A stretch of DNA of 64,000 bases from UMGS882 sp045598975 (GTDB taxonomy: Bacteria > Bacillota > Clostridia > Oscillospirales > CAG-382). The number at the start of each line of letters is the position of its first letter. Position 1 is the first letter of the stretch. The notes beneath the pieces are model-generated. The model had not been told where the DNA came from, ran no database searches, and worked only from the letters and a program-made list of their open reading frames with translations. A program made the translations under genes and the position numbers. Where the stretch lies: the NCBI GenBank assembly GCA_045598975.1, contig JAZRVE010000062.1, forward strand, positions 19,615-83,614, written 5' to 3'. This document shows positions 15,805 through 24,197 of this stretch, piece by piece.

Positions 15805-16839
15805 ATGAAAATGACATTTCGTTGGTATGGCGAAAACGACAGCATCTCACTTTCCCATATCCGTCAGATTCCCGGTATGACGGGCGTCGTCACGGCGGTC
15901 TACGACGTGCCGGTCGGTGAGGTATGGGATCTCGACCGCATCCTGCATCTCAAAGCCCTGTGCGAAAAGGAGAACCTCGAAATGGAAGTCATCGAGAGCG
16001 TTCCCGTACACGAGGACATCAAACGCGGACTTCCGACACGCGACCGTTATATTGCAAATTATGCAAAGACTATCCGCAATCTCGGAAAAGCTGGCGTCAA
16101 GTGCATCTGCTATAACTTCATGCCCGTCTTCGACTGGCTGCGCACCAATCTGCACACCGCGTCGGCAGACGGCTCCGATTCGCTTTCGTACAGCCATGAG
16201 GAACTGATGTCGCTCGATCCGCATGACCTGCACCTGCCCGGCTGGGACGAAAGCTATTCGCCGGAGGAACTGAATTCCTTGCTTGACGCCTACGCCGGCA
16301 TCACGCACGAGCAGTTGTTCGACAATCTTGTCTATTTCTTAAAAGGAATCATGCCCGCCTGCGACGAGACCGGCATCAACATGGCGATCCACCCGGACGA
16401 TCCGCCCTGGGATATGTTCGGACTGCCGCGTATCATTACCGGTCCCGAAAGCTACCGCAAGCTGTTTGACGCCGTCCCGGACGTGCATAACGGCATCACC
16501 CTCTGCACGGGTTCGCTCGGCGCCGGACGGGAAAACAACATGGTCGAAATGGCGCGTACGCTGGCAAAGCGTACCTACTTTGCGCATCTGCGTCAGATCC
16601 GCTTTGAAGGGGAGAAGGATTTCTGCGAGTGCGGACATCAGACGGCTCTCGGCAGTCTCGATATGTACGGCATCGTGAAAGCGCTCGTTGAAAACGGCTT
16701 CGACGGATACGTCCGTCCCGACCACGGGCGCAATATCTGGGGCGAGGACGGAAAACCGGGATACGGGCTGTATGACCGTGCACTCGGTGCTTGCTATCTG
16801 ACGGGTCTTTTCGAGGCAGTCGAAAAGGCGGGAAAATAA
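15805..16839 (+). CDS. uxuA: Mannonate dehydratase
   Basis: UxuA (344 residues) dehydrates D-mannonate to 2-keto-3-deoxygluconate in glucuronate breakdown. It starts MKMTFRWYGENDSISLSHIRQ, typical of the family, and contains CYNFMPVFDW, NMAIHPDDPPW, CTGSLGAGREN and DGYVRPDHGRNIWGE, which carry the metal-binding His and Asp residues. A long in-frame opening upstream is spurious: the ATG at 15805 matches the family start. It is followed 27 bases later by the SDR mannonate oxidoreductase gene, so both steps from fructuronate to KDG are covered; no uronate isomerase or KDG kinase is seen here. Confidence 0.95.
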   Translation: MKMTFRWYGENDSISLSHIRQIPGMTGVVTAVYDVPVGEVWDLDRILHLKALCEKENLEMEVIESVPVHEDIKRGLPTRDRYIANYAKTIRNLGKAGVKCICYNFMPVFDWLRTNLHTASADGSDSLSYSHEELMSLDPHDLHLPGWDESYSPEELNSLLDAYAGITHEQLFDNLVYFLKGIMPACDETGINMAIHPDDPPWDMFGLPRIITGPESYRKLFDAVPDVHNGITLCTGSLGAGRENNMVEMARTLAKRTYFAHLRQIRFEGEKDFCECGHQTALGSLDMYGIVKALVENGFDGYVRPDHGRNIWGEDGKPGYGLYDRALGACYLTGLFEAVEKAGK

Positions 16840-16866
16840 GAGAGAATACGAAAGGAAAGGTGCAAT

Positions 16867-17700
16867 ATGAAATTACCATTTTCTGTTGATCTGTCCGATA
16901 AAGTGGCGGTCATCACGGGTGCGGGCGGCGTGCTCATGAGCGAATTTGCCAAGGCATTCGGTGCGTGCGGCGCAAAGATCGCACTTCTTGACATCAACGA
17001 GCAGGCGGCAAAGACCGTGGCGGATGAAATCGGAGAAAACGCGATCGCCATCGGGACGAACTGCCTCGATAAGCAGAGCATCCTGAACGCAAGGAATATC
17101 ATTTCCGAAAAGTGGGGAGGCGTCAATTTTCTCATCAACGGCGCCGGCGGCAATAATCCCCGTGCGACCTGCGACAATGAGATCATGACGCCCGATTTGA
17201 AAGACGACGTCAAGTCCTTTTTCGATCTTGAAGAAAGCGGCTTGAAGTTTGTATTTGATCTCAATATCACGTCGGCGTTTCTCGTCACGCAGGTCTTTGC
17301 GGAGGACATGGTAAAGACAGGCGGCAATATCATCAATATTTCTTCGATGAATGCCTTCCGTCCGCTGACCAAGATTCCCGCGTACAGTGCCGCCAAGGCG
17401 GGCATTTCCAACTTTACCGAATGGCTCGCCGTGCATTTCGCGCCCTGCGGTATCCGCGTCAATGCCATAGCGCCCGGCTTTTTCGTCACCAATCAGAACA
17501 AAGCGCTTTTGTATGATGAAAACGGAAATCCGACGCCGCGTACCGGGAAAATACTTGCCGGCACGCCGCTCGGCCGCTTCGGCGAGGTCGACGACCTTAT
17601 CGGCACGCTGCTGTGGCTGTCGGATGATAAGGCAAGCGGCTTTGTCACCGGCGTCGTCGTCCCGGTGGACGGCGGCTTCAACGCTTACAGCGGAGTGTAA
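16867..17700 (+). CDS. uxuB: SDR-type D-mannonate oxidoreductase (fructuronate reductase)
   Basis: A 277-residue short-chain dehydrogenase of the kind that replaces classical UxuB in Bacillota, reducing D-fructuronate to D-mannonate with NAD(P)H. The cofactor loop is TGAGGVLMSEF, followed by NGAGGNNP, the Ser of INISSMNAF, the catalytic YSAAKAG (Tyr-x3-Lys), and a C-terminal VPVDGGFNAYSGV. The NNP insertion after NGAGG is typical of this subfamily. AAAGG precedes the ATG. It is co-transcribed with uxuA, which is the main reason for the substrate assignment; other sugar-acid SDRs look similar. Confidence 0.88.
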   Translation: MKLPFSVDLSDKVAVITGAGGVLMSEFAKAFGACGAKIALLDINEQAAKTVADEIGENAIAIGTNCLDKQSILNARNIISEKWGGVNFLINGAGGNNPRATCDNEIMTPDLKDDVKSFFDLEESGLKFVFDLNITSAFLVTQVFAEDMVKTGGNIINISSMNAFRPLTKIPAYSAAKAGISNFTEWLAVHFAPCGIRVNAIAPGFFVTNQNKALLYDENGNPTPRTGKILAGTPLGRFGEVDDLIGTLLWLSDDKASGFVTGVVVPVDGGFNAYSGV

Positions 17701-17718
17701 CGGAACATGATACTGATA

Positions 17719-17753
17719 AAAACTCTCTTTACTTTGTGAAAGAGAGTTTTTTT
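17719..17753 (+). terminator. Terminator of the uxuAB operon
   Basis: A 12-bp stem (17719-17730 with 17739-17750) and a run of T to 17753. Confidence 0.9.
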
Positions 17754-17814
17754 GTCGTGTCAGACGTTTTGAAAAATACCTCGTAAATCCTTCCCGCTGT
17801 TTACGGATTAGCGC

Positions 17815-17843
17815 TTGACTTCTCCTTTTGTCTCATTTATAAT
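17815..17843 (+). promoter_or_regulatory. Sigma-A type promoter of the DUF3795 gene
   Basis: TTGACT (17815-17820), a 17-base spacer and TATAAT (17838-17843), 55 bases upstream of the first ATG. Confidence 0.75.
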
Positions 17844-17898
17844 TGTAATGAGGTTGTGGAACAGACACCTATATAGCCGACGAACGGATGACAAATAC

Positions 17899-18245
17899 AT
17901 GAACTGTGATAACGAAAAACGGATCGCCTATTGCGGTCTCGACTGCGAAACGTGCGACGCGAGACGGGCGACCGTGACGGATGACGACGTTTGCGAAAAA
18001 AAACGGCTGAAATGTGGTCAAAACTAAACGGCGTGACCATCACGAAGGATATGATAAACTGCCTCGGATGCCGTGCGGACGGCGTCAAGACACCGTACTG
18101 CGAGAGTCTGTGCCCCATCCGCAAATGCGCGTCGGCAAAAGGATATGCCTCCTGCGGCGACTGCACGCTCTGGAAACAGTGCGAAACGGTGGGAGCGATC
18201 GTTTCCCATGATCCCGCGGCGGAAAGCAATCTGAAAAACAGATAA
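17899..18245 (+). pseudogene. DUF3795 cysteine-rich protein, split by a frameshift in an A8 tract
   Basis: The first part (ATG 17899) reads RIAYCGLDCETCDARRA and stops at 18025-18027. The continuation is in the -1 frame from about 17991 and reads TAEMWSKLNGVTITKDMIN, LGCRADGVKTPYCESLCPIR and KCASAKGYASCGDCTLWKQC to 18245. Together they form one DUF3795-type protein of about 115 residues with some ten cysteines, probably metal-binding; its function is unknown. The break lies in eight A residues (17996-18003). One extra A or two fewer would restore the frame, so this may be a recent mutation, a sequencing error, or -1 slippage on A-AAA-AAA. A strong promoter still precedes it. Confidence 0.75.
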
Positions 18246-18264
18246 TACGCGACTTCTTTCAGAA

Positions 18265-18294
18265 ATGTCACACGTATTTTCCCATATGTCACAC
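18265..18294 (+). promoter_or_regulatory. Two direct ATGTCACAC repeats 21 bp apart, candidate response-regulator site
   Basis: ATGTCACAC occurs at 18265-18273 and 18286-18294, two helical turns apart, upstream of a TAAAAT -10-like box at 18325-18330 that has no clear -35. OmpR-type regulators bind direct repeats in front of weak promoters; the co-operonic response regulator (21226-21897) is the natural candidate. Confidence 0.5.
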
Positions 18295-18360
18295 CGAACG
18301 ATGGCGAAAATCACCCGCTGTATGTAAAATAGAAGCATCAGACATACGGAGGTTTTGATT

Positions 18361-19125
18361 ATGACGATATTGGACGTAAAACACTTGAAAAAAACCTATA
18401 TTTCCCGTTACGGCGGGGCACAGGTGCGTGCGCTGAAAGACGTCACATTCTCGGTGGAAAGCGGCGAGTACGTTGCCATCATGGGCGAATCGGGCTCGGG
18501 AAAAACGACGTTGCTCAACATTCTCGCCTCTTTTGACAAGCCGACCGGCGGCACCGTGCTTCTCGACGGAAAGGACACGGCGACTCTGCGCGATAACGAA
18601 CTTGCTCTGTTTCGCCGGGCGAATCTGGGCTTTGTTTTTCAGGAATTCAATCTGCTCGACACGTTTTCTCTGCGGGATAATATCTATCTGCCGCTCGTGC
18701 TCGACGGCGTGAACATCCGCGAGATCCGCCGCCGTGCGGCGCCCATCACCTTTACGCTCGGCATTTCCGATCTGCTCGACAAATTCCCGTACGAGGTATC
18801 CGGCGGGCAGAAACAGCGTGCGGCCGTAGCGCGGGCGCTTATCACAAATCCTAAACTCATTCTTGCCGACGAGCCGACCGGTGCGCTCGATTCCGCCTCC
18901 TCCTCCGAACTGCTCAAAGTGTTCGGCGAGATCAACCGGAGCGGGCAGACCATCCTAATGGTCACCCATTCCGTCGATGCGGCGTCCCATGCCAACCGCG
19001 TGCTGTTTATCCGGGACGGTGTCATCTTCCATCAGATTTACAGGGGAGACGCCGACAACGAGCAGCTCTATAAGAAAATATCCGACACGCTCACACTGCT
19101 CAAAAACGGGGGTGGTGAGCAATGA
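18361..19125 (+). CDS. ABC transporter ATP-binding protein, BceA/MacB type
   Basis: 254 residues. Walker A is GESGSGKTT, the Q-loop FVFQEFNLLDTF, the signature VSGGQKQRAAVARAL, Walker B LILADEPTGALD and the H-loop VTHS. The family is that of antimicrobial-peptide sensing and detoxification transporters (BceA, VraD) and LolD/MacB. The ATG at 18361 has GGAGG 8 bases upstream. It overlaps the permease gene by 4 bases; a regulator and a kinase follow, so it is part of a Bce-like resistance module, probably against a cell-wall-active peptide. Confidence 0.9.
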   Translation: MTILDVKHLKKTYISRYGGAQVRALKDVTFSVESGEYVAIMGESGSGKTTLLNILASFDKPTGGTVLLDGKDTATLRDNELALFRRANLGFVFQEFNLLDTFSLRDNIYLPLVLDGVNIREIRRRAAPITFTLGISDLLDKFPYEVSGGQKQRAAVARALITNPKLILADEPTGALDSASSSELLKVFGEINRSGQTILMVTHSVDAASHANRVLFIRDGVIFHQIYRGDADNEQLYKKISDTLTLLKNGGGEQ

Positions 19126-21164
19126 AAAAGGGACTTTGCCAAACGCTTGCCGTCGGGAACATCCGCAAGAATTACCGCTTCTTTATTCCGCGTATTCTTG
19201 CGGAGACCGGGCTTCTTGCCTGCTTTTATATCATTTTCACGCTGGCGTGTGACAGCCGTCTTGCCTCTGTCAAGGGCGGGGATTACCTGCCGACCTTCAT
19301 GTGGATGGGCGCTGTGATCATAGGGCTGCTTTCCGCAATTCTGATGCTGTACACGGGCAGTTTCTTAATGAAACAGCGAAAACGGGAATTCGGGCTGTAC
19401 AGCGTTCTCGGCATGGAAAAGAAGCACGTCTGCCGCGTTCTGTTTCACGAATCGTTTCTGTGCAGTGTCGTGTCGGTCATCCTCGGACTGCTGTGCGGCA
19501 TTCTGTTCTATAAGCTGTGCTCGCTCGGTATCTGCAAACTGCTGAAAGCCGACATCGTCGCCGGCTTCTATTTCATCACGCCGAAGACCGTCATCCCGTC
19601 AGGTCTGATCTTCTTGGGGATAGACGCACTTGTTTTCCTCTTCAATCTTGTCAGCATCCGCAGAACAAAGCCGGTCGATCTGCTTTCCGGTGCGAACGTC
19701 GGTGAAAAAGAGCCGAAGGTGAAATGGCTTCTTTTGGTTCTCGGTGTCGTGTTTCTCGCGGGCGGGTACGCTATCTCTTTGTCGACAAAAAATCCGTTGC
19801 AGGCGATCTTGCTTTTCTTTGCCGCGGTGCTCGCCGTCATGGCAGGAACGTATTTTCTGTATATCGCAGGCAGTATTTTCCTGCTCAAAATCTTGAAAAA
19901 GCGGGACGGCTACTACTATAAACCGGGACACATGACGTCGGTTTCGGGGCTTCTGTACCGCATGAAGCAGAATGCCGTCGGACTTGCCTCGGTGGCGATC
20001 CTTGCGACCGGCGTGCTTGTCATGATCTCGTCCACCTTTTGTCTGTATTCACGGACGGAGGGTGTGCTGAATCAGAACTATCCGCAGGATTTTTATCTGA
20101 CATCCTGTTATGATGACGCAGACGGAACTCTCGTCAGGATTCCGGAAAACGTCATCGAAGATACCGTGCGCACGTCGGCGGAAAACAACGGTCTGAAAGT
20201 AAAAGAAGGATTCTTTGAAGAATTTTTCTACGCCACCTTTCTCCATAAGCCGGGACAACTGATAACCGACCGCGAAGCGATCGATAGGGACATGGATATT
20301 TCGGAGCTCTGCAATATCACCTTTATTACGGAGGAAATGTACGTAAAGCTCGGCGGTGAACCGCTCGGATTACGGGATAACGAGGTCGCCGTGTCTCCGT
20401 TCAATGTAACGGCGGACTTTGCGGACGAAACGTTTTCCCTCGGCGGTAAAACGTATACGGTCGCGAAAAAACTGATGATTTTTCCGGTCAGAACGGCGCT
20501 CATCTCGGTAAACTGCTTCGGCTTCGTGGTGGCGGACGACAGCGCGTTTTCGGATATTTTCGCTTTTCAGAAAGAAGCATACGGCGAAGACGCTTCGGCA
20601 TTACAGTGCCGGTACAGCGTTACCTTTACGGATCGCGGCAGGGCGCTTGACGCCGGTCACGCTTTTGCCGGTGACGTCATAGCCGCTCTTTCGGACGCCG
20701 TCGGCTCACAGGCATACGCCGATGCCGCTTATCGGGATTACGATTCGGTGTGGGATGCCCACGAAAGCCTGTACGGTATGTACGGAACGTTACTGTTCCT
20801 CGGTATCCTTCTCGGTATCGTGTGCCTGTTTGCCACCGTTCTCATCATCTACTACAAGCAGATTTCGGAGGGGTACGAGGACAGGAACCGCTATCAGATC
20901 ATGCAGAAGATCGGCATGACAGAGCGCGAAGTCAAAAAGACCATCCGTTCGCAGATAACGCTCGTGTTCTTTCTGCCGCTCGTTACGGCAGGTGTCCATG
21001 TGGCGTTTGCGTACCCCATTCTGACAAAGCTGATGGAGATATTACTGCTTGACGACGTTTGGCTGTTTGCCAAATGGTGTGCCGTTGTGTACGTGGTCTT
21101 TGCGCTCGTGTATGCGCTCATATATAAACTGACCGCAAAGACCTATTACAAAATCGTTTATTAG
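19122..21164 (+). CDS. ABC transporter permease, BceB-like (FtsX fold)
   Basis: 680 residues with about ten membrane helices. Helix 1 is near residues 20-45, helices 2-4 lie near 55-165, two pairs fall between 195 and 310, then comes an extracellular domain of about 210 residues (roughly 320-550), and the last three helices occupy 555-680. This large outside loop between helices 7 and 8 is the mark of BceB-type permeases, which recognise peptide-lipid II complexes and signal to the kinase. The stretch MKQRKREFGLYSVLGMEKKHV is the usual FtsX/BceB cytoplasmic loop. Substrate unknown. Confidence 0.88.
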   Translation: MKKGLCQTLAVGNIRKNYRFFIPRILAETGLLACFYIIFTLACDSRLASVKGGDYLPTFMWMGAVIIGLLSAILMLYTGSFLMKQRKREFGLYSVLGMEKKHVCRVLFHESFLCSVVSVILGLLCGILFYKLCSLGICKLLKADIVAGFYFITPKTVIPSGLIFLGIDALVFLFNLVSIRRTKPVDLLSGANVGEKEPKVKWLLLVLGVVFLAGGYAISLSTKNPLQAILLFFAAVLAVMAGTYFLYIAGSIFLLKILKKRDGYYYKPGHMTSVSGLLYRMKQNAVGLASVAILATGVLVMISSTFCLYSRTEGVLNQNYPQDFYLTSCYDDADGTLVRIPENVIEDTVRTSAENNGLKVKEGFFEEFFYATFLHKPGQLITDREAIDRDMDISELCNITFITEEMYVKLGGEPLGLRDNEVAVSPFNVTADFADETFSLGGKTYTVAKKLMIFPVRTALISVNCFGFVVADDSAFSDIFAFQKEAYGEDASALQCRYSVTFTDRGRALDAGHAFAGDVIAALSDAVGSQAYADAAYRDYDSVWDAHESLYGMYGTLLFLGILLGIVCLFATVLIIYYKQISEGYEDRNRYQIMQKIGMTEREVKKTIRSQITLVFFLPLVTAGVHVAFAYPILTKLMEILLLDDVWLFAKWCAVVYVVFALVYALIYKLTAKTYYKIVY

Positions 21165-21179
21165 TATCAATCAAGGCAA

Positions 21180-21198
21180 CCGCCCGCACATCGGGCGG
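21180..21198 (+). other. GC-rich hairpin between permease and response regulator genes
   Basis: CCGCCCG-CACAT-CGGGCGG forms a 7-bp perfect stem followed only by CTTTG, so it is a weak terminator or a processing/attenuation point. It could give the transporter and regulator genes different transcript levels. Confidence 0.4.
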
Positions 21199-21225
21199 CT
21201 TTGCCCGTATACGGAGGTGTGAGCC

Positions 21226-21897
21226 ATGTACCGTATTCTGATCGTCGAGGACGATACGGCGCTTGCCGACGCCATGAAAAAGCAGTTGGAGCCCTATGGC
21301 AATGAGATCGTGACGGCGGGGGATTTCAAGGATATAGCGGGGGAGTTCCGCCGCTGTATGCCGCAGCTCGTTCTGTTAGATATCATGCTGCCGTTTTATA
21401 CCGGCTTCTACTGGTGCGGCGAGATACGGAAATTCTCCACCGTGCCCATCGTGTTTCTCTCGTCGGCGTCCGACAATATGAATATCGTGACTGCCATCAA
21501 CATGGGTGGCGACGATTTTATCGCGAAGCCGGTCGATCCGATGGTGCTCTCGGCAAAGGTGCAGGCGATCCTGCGGCGGACGTATGAGCTCGGAGAAAGC
21601 GCCCCCATCCTGACGTGTCACGGTGCGGTGCTGAACCTGAACGATGCCTCGCTCGGTTATGGCGATCAGCGCGTCGAGCTTACCAAAAACGAATTTCGTA
21701 TCTTGCAGGTGTTGTTCGAGAATAAGGGAAAGATCGTCAGCCGGGACGTTCTGATGACCAAACTGTGGCAGAGCGATCTCTACGTCGAAGAAAACACGCT
21801 GACGGTAAACGTGGGAAGACTCCGCAAGAAATTGGAATCCGTCGGGCTGTGCGATCTGATCGTGACCAAAGCGGGAAGCGGGTATATGGCGCAATGA
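21226..21897 (+). CDS. OmpR/PhoB-family response regulator (BceR-like)
   Basis: 223 residues. The receiver domain (1-115) has the acidic pair Glu8-Asp9-Asp10, the phosphoacceptor Asp52 (LLDIMLP), a conserved Ser (SSAS) and Lys in IAKPVDP. The C-terminal winged helix (about 130-223) has LTKNEFRILQVLFENKGKIV and ends with TVNVGRLRKKL and GSGYMAQ. An ATG with GGAGGTG upstream starts it, and its stop overlaps the kinase start by 4 bases. It probably activates the transporter operon through the direct repeats at 18265-18294. Confidence 0.92.
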   Translation: MYRILIVEDDTALADAMKKQLEPYGNEIVTAGDFKDIAGEFRRCMPQLVLLDIMLPFYTGFYWCGEIRKFSTVPIVFLSSASDNMNIVTAINMGGDDFIAKPVDPMVLSAKVQAILRRTYELGESAPILTCHGAVLNLNDASLGYGDQRVELTKNEFRILQVLFENKGKIVSRDVLMTKLWQSDLYVEENTLTVNVGRLRKKLESVGLCDLIVTKAGSGYMAQ

Positions 21898-22895
21898 AGC
21901 GGAGTAAGGAAGTGTTTTTCGACGCACTGAAAAAAAGCAGGGCTGTGATGGCGGTGACCGCCGTTATATTTGCGGGAGCCGGCGGCGTGTTTTATCTGTA
22001 CCGGCTGCCGATCGAACCGTTCGCGTACGTTGCCGTCATCGTCGTCATTCTGGAGCTTGTCGCTTTTGCCGTGTTTTTCGAAAGCGAAAGGAAAAAAGCG
22101 GAAAAGCGTGAGCATATGCGGCAGTCGGTGCTTACGGAAGACGCCCTGCCGCAAGCGTATTCGCTTGCGGAAAAGGATTACGGCGAAGTCATCCGATCAC
22201 TCAAAGAGGAAATGCTCGCGATCAAGAACGAATACGACGTGCAGAGGCAGGATGAGATCGACTATTATACGGCATGGGTACATCAGATCAAAACGCCTAT
22301 CGCCGTCATGCGTATGGAACTCGGAAACGGGGAACAGCCGGAAAACCGGCGCGTTTTTGAAACGGAGCTGTTTCGTATGGAGCAGTACGTGGATATGGTC
22401 TTGCAGTATATCCGGCTCGGAGGCGGCAGTCACGATCTCGTCATCCGGGAATATGCGCTTGACGATCTTGTCCGCGAAACCGTCCGCAAATTTGCGCCGC
22501 AGTTCGTGGCAAAACGGCTTCGCCTTTCCTACGACGGTGTGACCGGTATCGTCGTCACGGATAAGAAGTGGTTTTCCTGCATATTGGAACAGATCGTTTC
22601 CAACGCCATCAAGTACACGCAGGCAGGCGGGGAGATCGGCATCGTGCGTAAGGCGGATTCTCTTGTTATTTCCGATACCGGCATCGGCATTGCCGCCGAG
22701 GATGTGCCGCGCATCTTTGAAAAGGGTTTCACCGGCGAGAACGGGCGCATAGAAAAGCGGTCGAGCGGGCTCGGACTGTATCTGTGCAAAAAAGCGGCAG
22801 ACCTGCTTGGCGTGCGGCTTTCCGTGGAAAGCAAAGTCGGTGAGGGAAGCGCCTTCGCGGTAGAAATGAAAGAGATGTTCAAAGAATCGTTATAA
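21894..22895 (+). CDS. Intramembrane-sensing histidine kinase (BceS-like)
   Basis: 333 residues. Two membrane helices (about 16-37 and 43-63) are joined by a very short outside loop, the layout of intramembrane-sensing kinases that listen to their ABC transporter instead of a ligand. The H-box is WVHQIKTPIAVM with His130. The N-box is EQIVSNAIKYTQ, G1 is SDTGIGI, the F-box is FEKGF and G2 is GLGLYLCK. Expected length for the BceS/GraS group. It is co-translated with the response regulator. Confidence 0.92.
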   Translation: MKRSKEVFFDALKKSRAVMAVTAVIFAGAGGVFYLYRLPIEPFAYVAVIVVILELVAFAVFFESERKKAEKREHMRQSVLTEDALPQAYSLAEKDYGEVIRSLKEEMLAIKNEYDVQRQDEIDYYTAWVHQIKTPIAVMRMELGNGEQPENRRVFETELFRMEQYVDMVLQYIRLGGGSHDLVIREYALDDLVRETVRKFAPQFVAKRLRLSYDGVTGIVVTDKKWFSCILEQIVSNAIKYTQAGGEIGIVRKADSLVISDTGIGIAAEDVPRIFEKGFTGENGRIEKRSSGLGLYLCKKAADLLGVRLSVESKVGEGSAFAVEMKEMFKESL

Positions 22896-22910
22896 AGGAG
22901 TACACGGAGG

Positions 22911-23264
22911 ATGACGATTGACGACGCCTTGCATCATCTTCAAAAATCAGCGTTCAGAGCCAAGTTTCATCTGAAAAAGCGGGAAAAGGATTACGTCCGG
23001 GAAAAGGGCATGAGCACCGTGCGCCGTCATGCGGGGGACTTTGTGAAAACGAGGCTCGCTCCGGCATATATCCCCAATGACGGGAAACAGACGCCCATGC
23101 GGGGACACCCGGTGTTTGTTGCTCAGCACGCGACCGCTTGTTGCTGCCGTGGCTGCCTTAAAAAATGGTATAAGGTTCCCGAAGGGAAGGAACTGACCGA
23201 GGAGCAGCAGAAAAGAATAGTCAACCTCTTGATGGCATGGATCGAAAAAGAGATGGATCCATGA
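22911..23264 (+). CDS. DUF4186 family protein
   Basis: 117 residues. Hallmarks are FRAKFHLKKREKDYVREKG, a GDFVKTRLAPA block, NDGKQTPMRGHPVFVAQHAT and ACCCRGCLKKWY. The cluster Cys-Cys-Cys-Arg-Gly-Cys with His residues (GHP, QHAT) looks like a metal site. The biochemical role is not known. GGAGG lies just upstream, and the gene comes 15 bases after the kinase, apparently as the last gene of the Bce-like operon; whether it acts with that system is open. A shared terminator separates it from luxS. Confidence 0.8.
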   Translation: MTIDDALHHLQKSAFRAKFHLKKREKDYVREKGMSTVRRHAGDFVKTRLAPAYIPNDGKQTPMRGHPVFVAQHATACCCRGCLKKWYKVPEGKELTEEQQKRIVNLLMAWIEKEMDP

Positions 23265-23308
23265 TCTTCGCCGCACGCAAGTGCGGGAACTGTAAACCAC
23301 AAAGAACA

Positions 23309-23351
23309 AAGACCGCGTCAAAGGCATATGACCCGTGACGCGGTCTTGCTT
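23309..23351. terminator. Bidirectional terminator between DUF4186 and luxS
   Basis: AAGACCGCGTCA (23309-23320) pairs with TGACGCGGTCTT (23336-23347). T-rich tails follow on the plus strand (GCTTTTT) and, in opposite sense, on the minus strand (TGTTCTTT). Confidence 0.8.
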
Positions 23352-23363
23352 TTTGGAGAAAGG

Positions 23364-23864
23364 CTATTTTTCGAGTACGGTCAGATATCCTTCGGCGCGC
23401 TTTTTTGCCGCGTCGGGATCCATGTCGGAATAGTTGCCGCATTCTTCCGGTGAAGCGCCGGGGACCTTGCCTTCGAAGCCGGTAATAAAGCGGAAGGTGT
23501 CCCGCATGAGCGTGATGACGTCGGAAAGAGCCGGCGCACCGGACAGAATGAGATAAAAGCCGGTACGGCAACCCATGGGACCCCAGTAGATGACGCGGTG
23601 CGCGACGTCGGCGCGGTTTCTGAGATAGGTAGCCCCGAGGTGCTCGATGGCGTGTATCTCCGACGTGCTCATGACAGGCTCAAAGTTTGGGCGCGTCATG
23701 CGGATATCGTAGGTGGTGACGGGGCAGAGGGCATCCTGCCCGCCGTCCTGCGGTGCAAAGAGGGAAGACGTGGCGTCCGCGGCGTTTGCGTAGTCGGTAC
23801 GGCTAACGTAGACGCCCGGCAAAAGCGTCATGTGATCGACGGAAAAACTTTTGATTCGTTCCAT
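23364..23864 (-). CDS. luxS: S-ribosylhomocysteine lyase LuxS
   Basis: LuxS (166 residues) splits S-ribosylhomocysteine into homocysteine and DPD, the precursor of the AI-2 signal, as part of the activated methyl cycle. The metal motif His71-Ala-Ile-Glu-His75 (STSEIHAIEHLGATYLRN) is present, as are GPMGCRTGFYLIL and the third metal ligand Cys in EECGNY. Length is close to the family's 150-160. The ATG at 23864 with AAAGG upstream is chosen; a longer in-frame opening lies in the promoter. No pfs/mtnN or metK neighbour is seen. A single-gene unit with its own promoter and terminator. Confidence 0.96.
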   Translation of the reverse strand: MERIKSFSVDHMTLLPGVYVSRTDYANAADATSSLFAPQDGGQDALCPVTTYDIRMTRPNFEPVMSTSEIHAIEHLGATYLRNRADVAHRVIYWGPMGCRTGFYLILSGAPALSDVITLMRDTFRFITGFEGKVPGASPEECGNYSDMDPDAAKKRAEGYLTVLEK

Positions 23865-23972
23865 GTGTGTGACCTTTCTTTTGACTTGAAATGATGTATA
23901 TAAGTTTATTCTTTCGGCAACTCCCAAACGGTACCGCTTTTGCATTTGTTTTCCGTGTATAATCTTATATTG

Positions 23973-24001
23973 AGTATAGCACATTTTTTGCGGGTTTGCA
24001 A
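23973..24001 (-). promoter_or_regulatory. Sigma-A type promoter of luxS
   Basis: On the minus strand TTGCAA (23996-24001), a 17-base spacer and TATACT (23973-23978), giving a leader of about 100 bases. No SAM-type riboswitch motif was recognised in it. Confidence 0.7.
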
Positions 24002-24169
24002 GTTTTTTGCGCTGATTTCAGATACGCCCATGTTTCAATAATTTTTAGTGATAGAAGCACGCAGTCGGTGACGAAACAAGTATCACGACGGCTTTCGACA
24101 GTGTTTTGTTTAATATTGCAACTTATGCCTTATGAAATGTAAAAAAACAGATAAAAAAGCATTTTTCTA

Positions 24170-24197
24170 TTGCATATTCCGAAGAATATGATATAAT
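24170..24197 (+). promoter_or_regulatory. Promoter of the capsule operon
   Basis: TTGCAT (24170-24175), a 16-base spacer and TATAAT (24192-24197) in an AT-rich stretch, about 200 bases upstream of the first capsule gene. No other convincing promoter was noticed before 50 kb. Confidence 0.6.
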
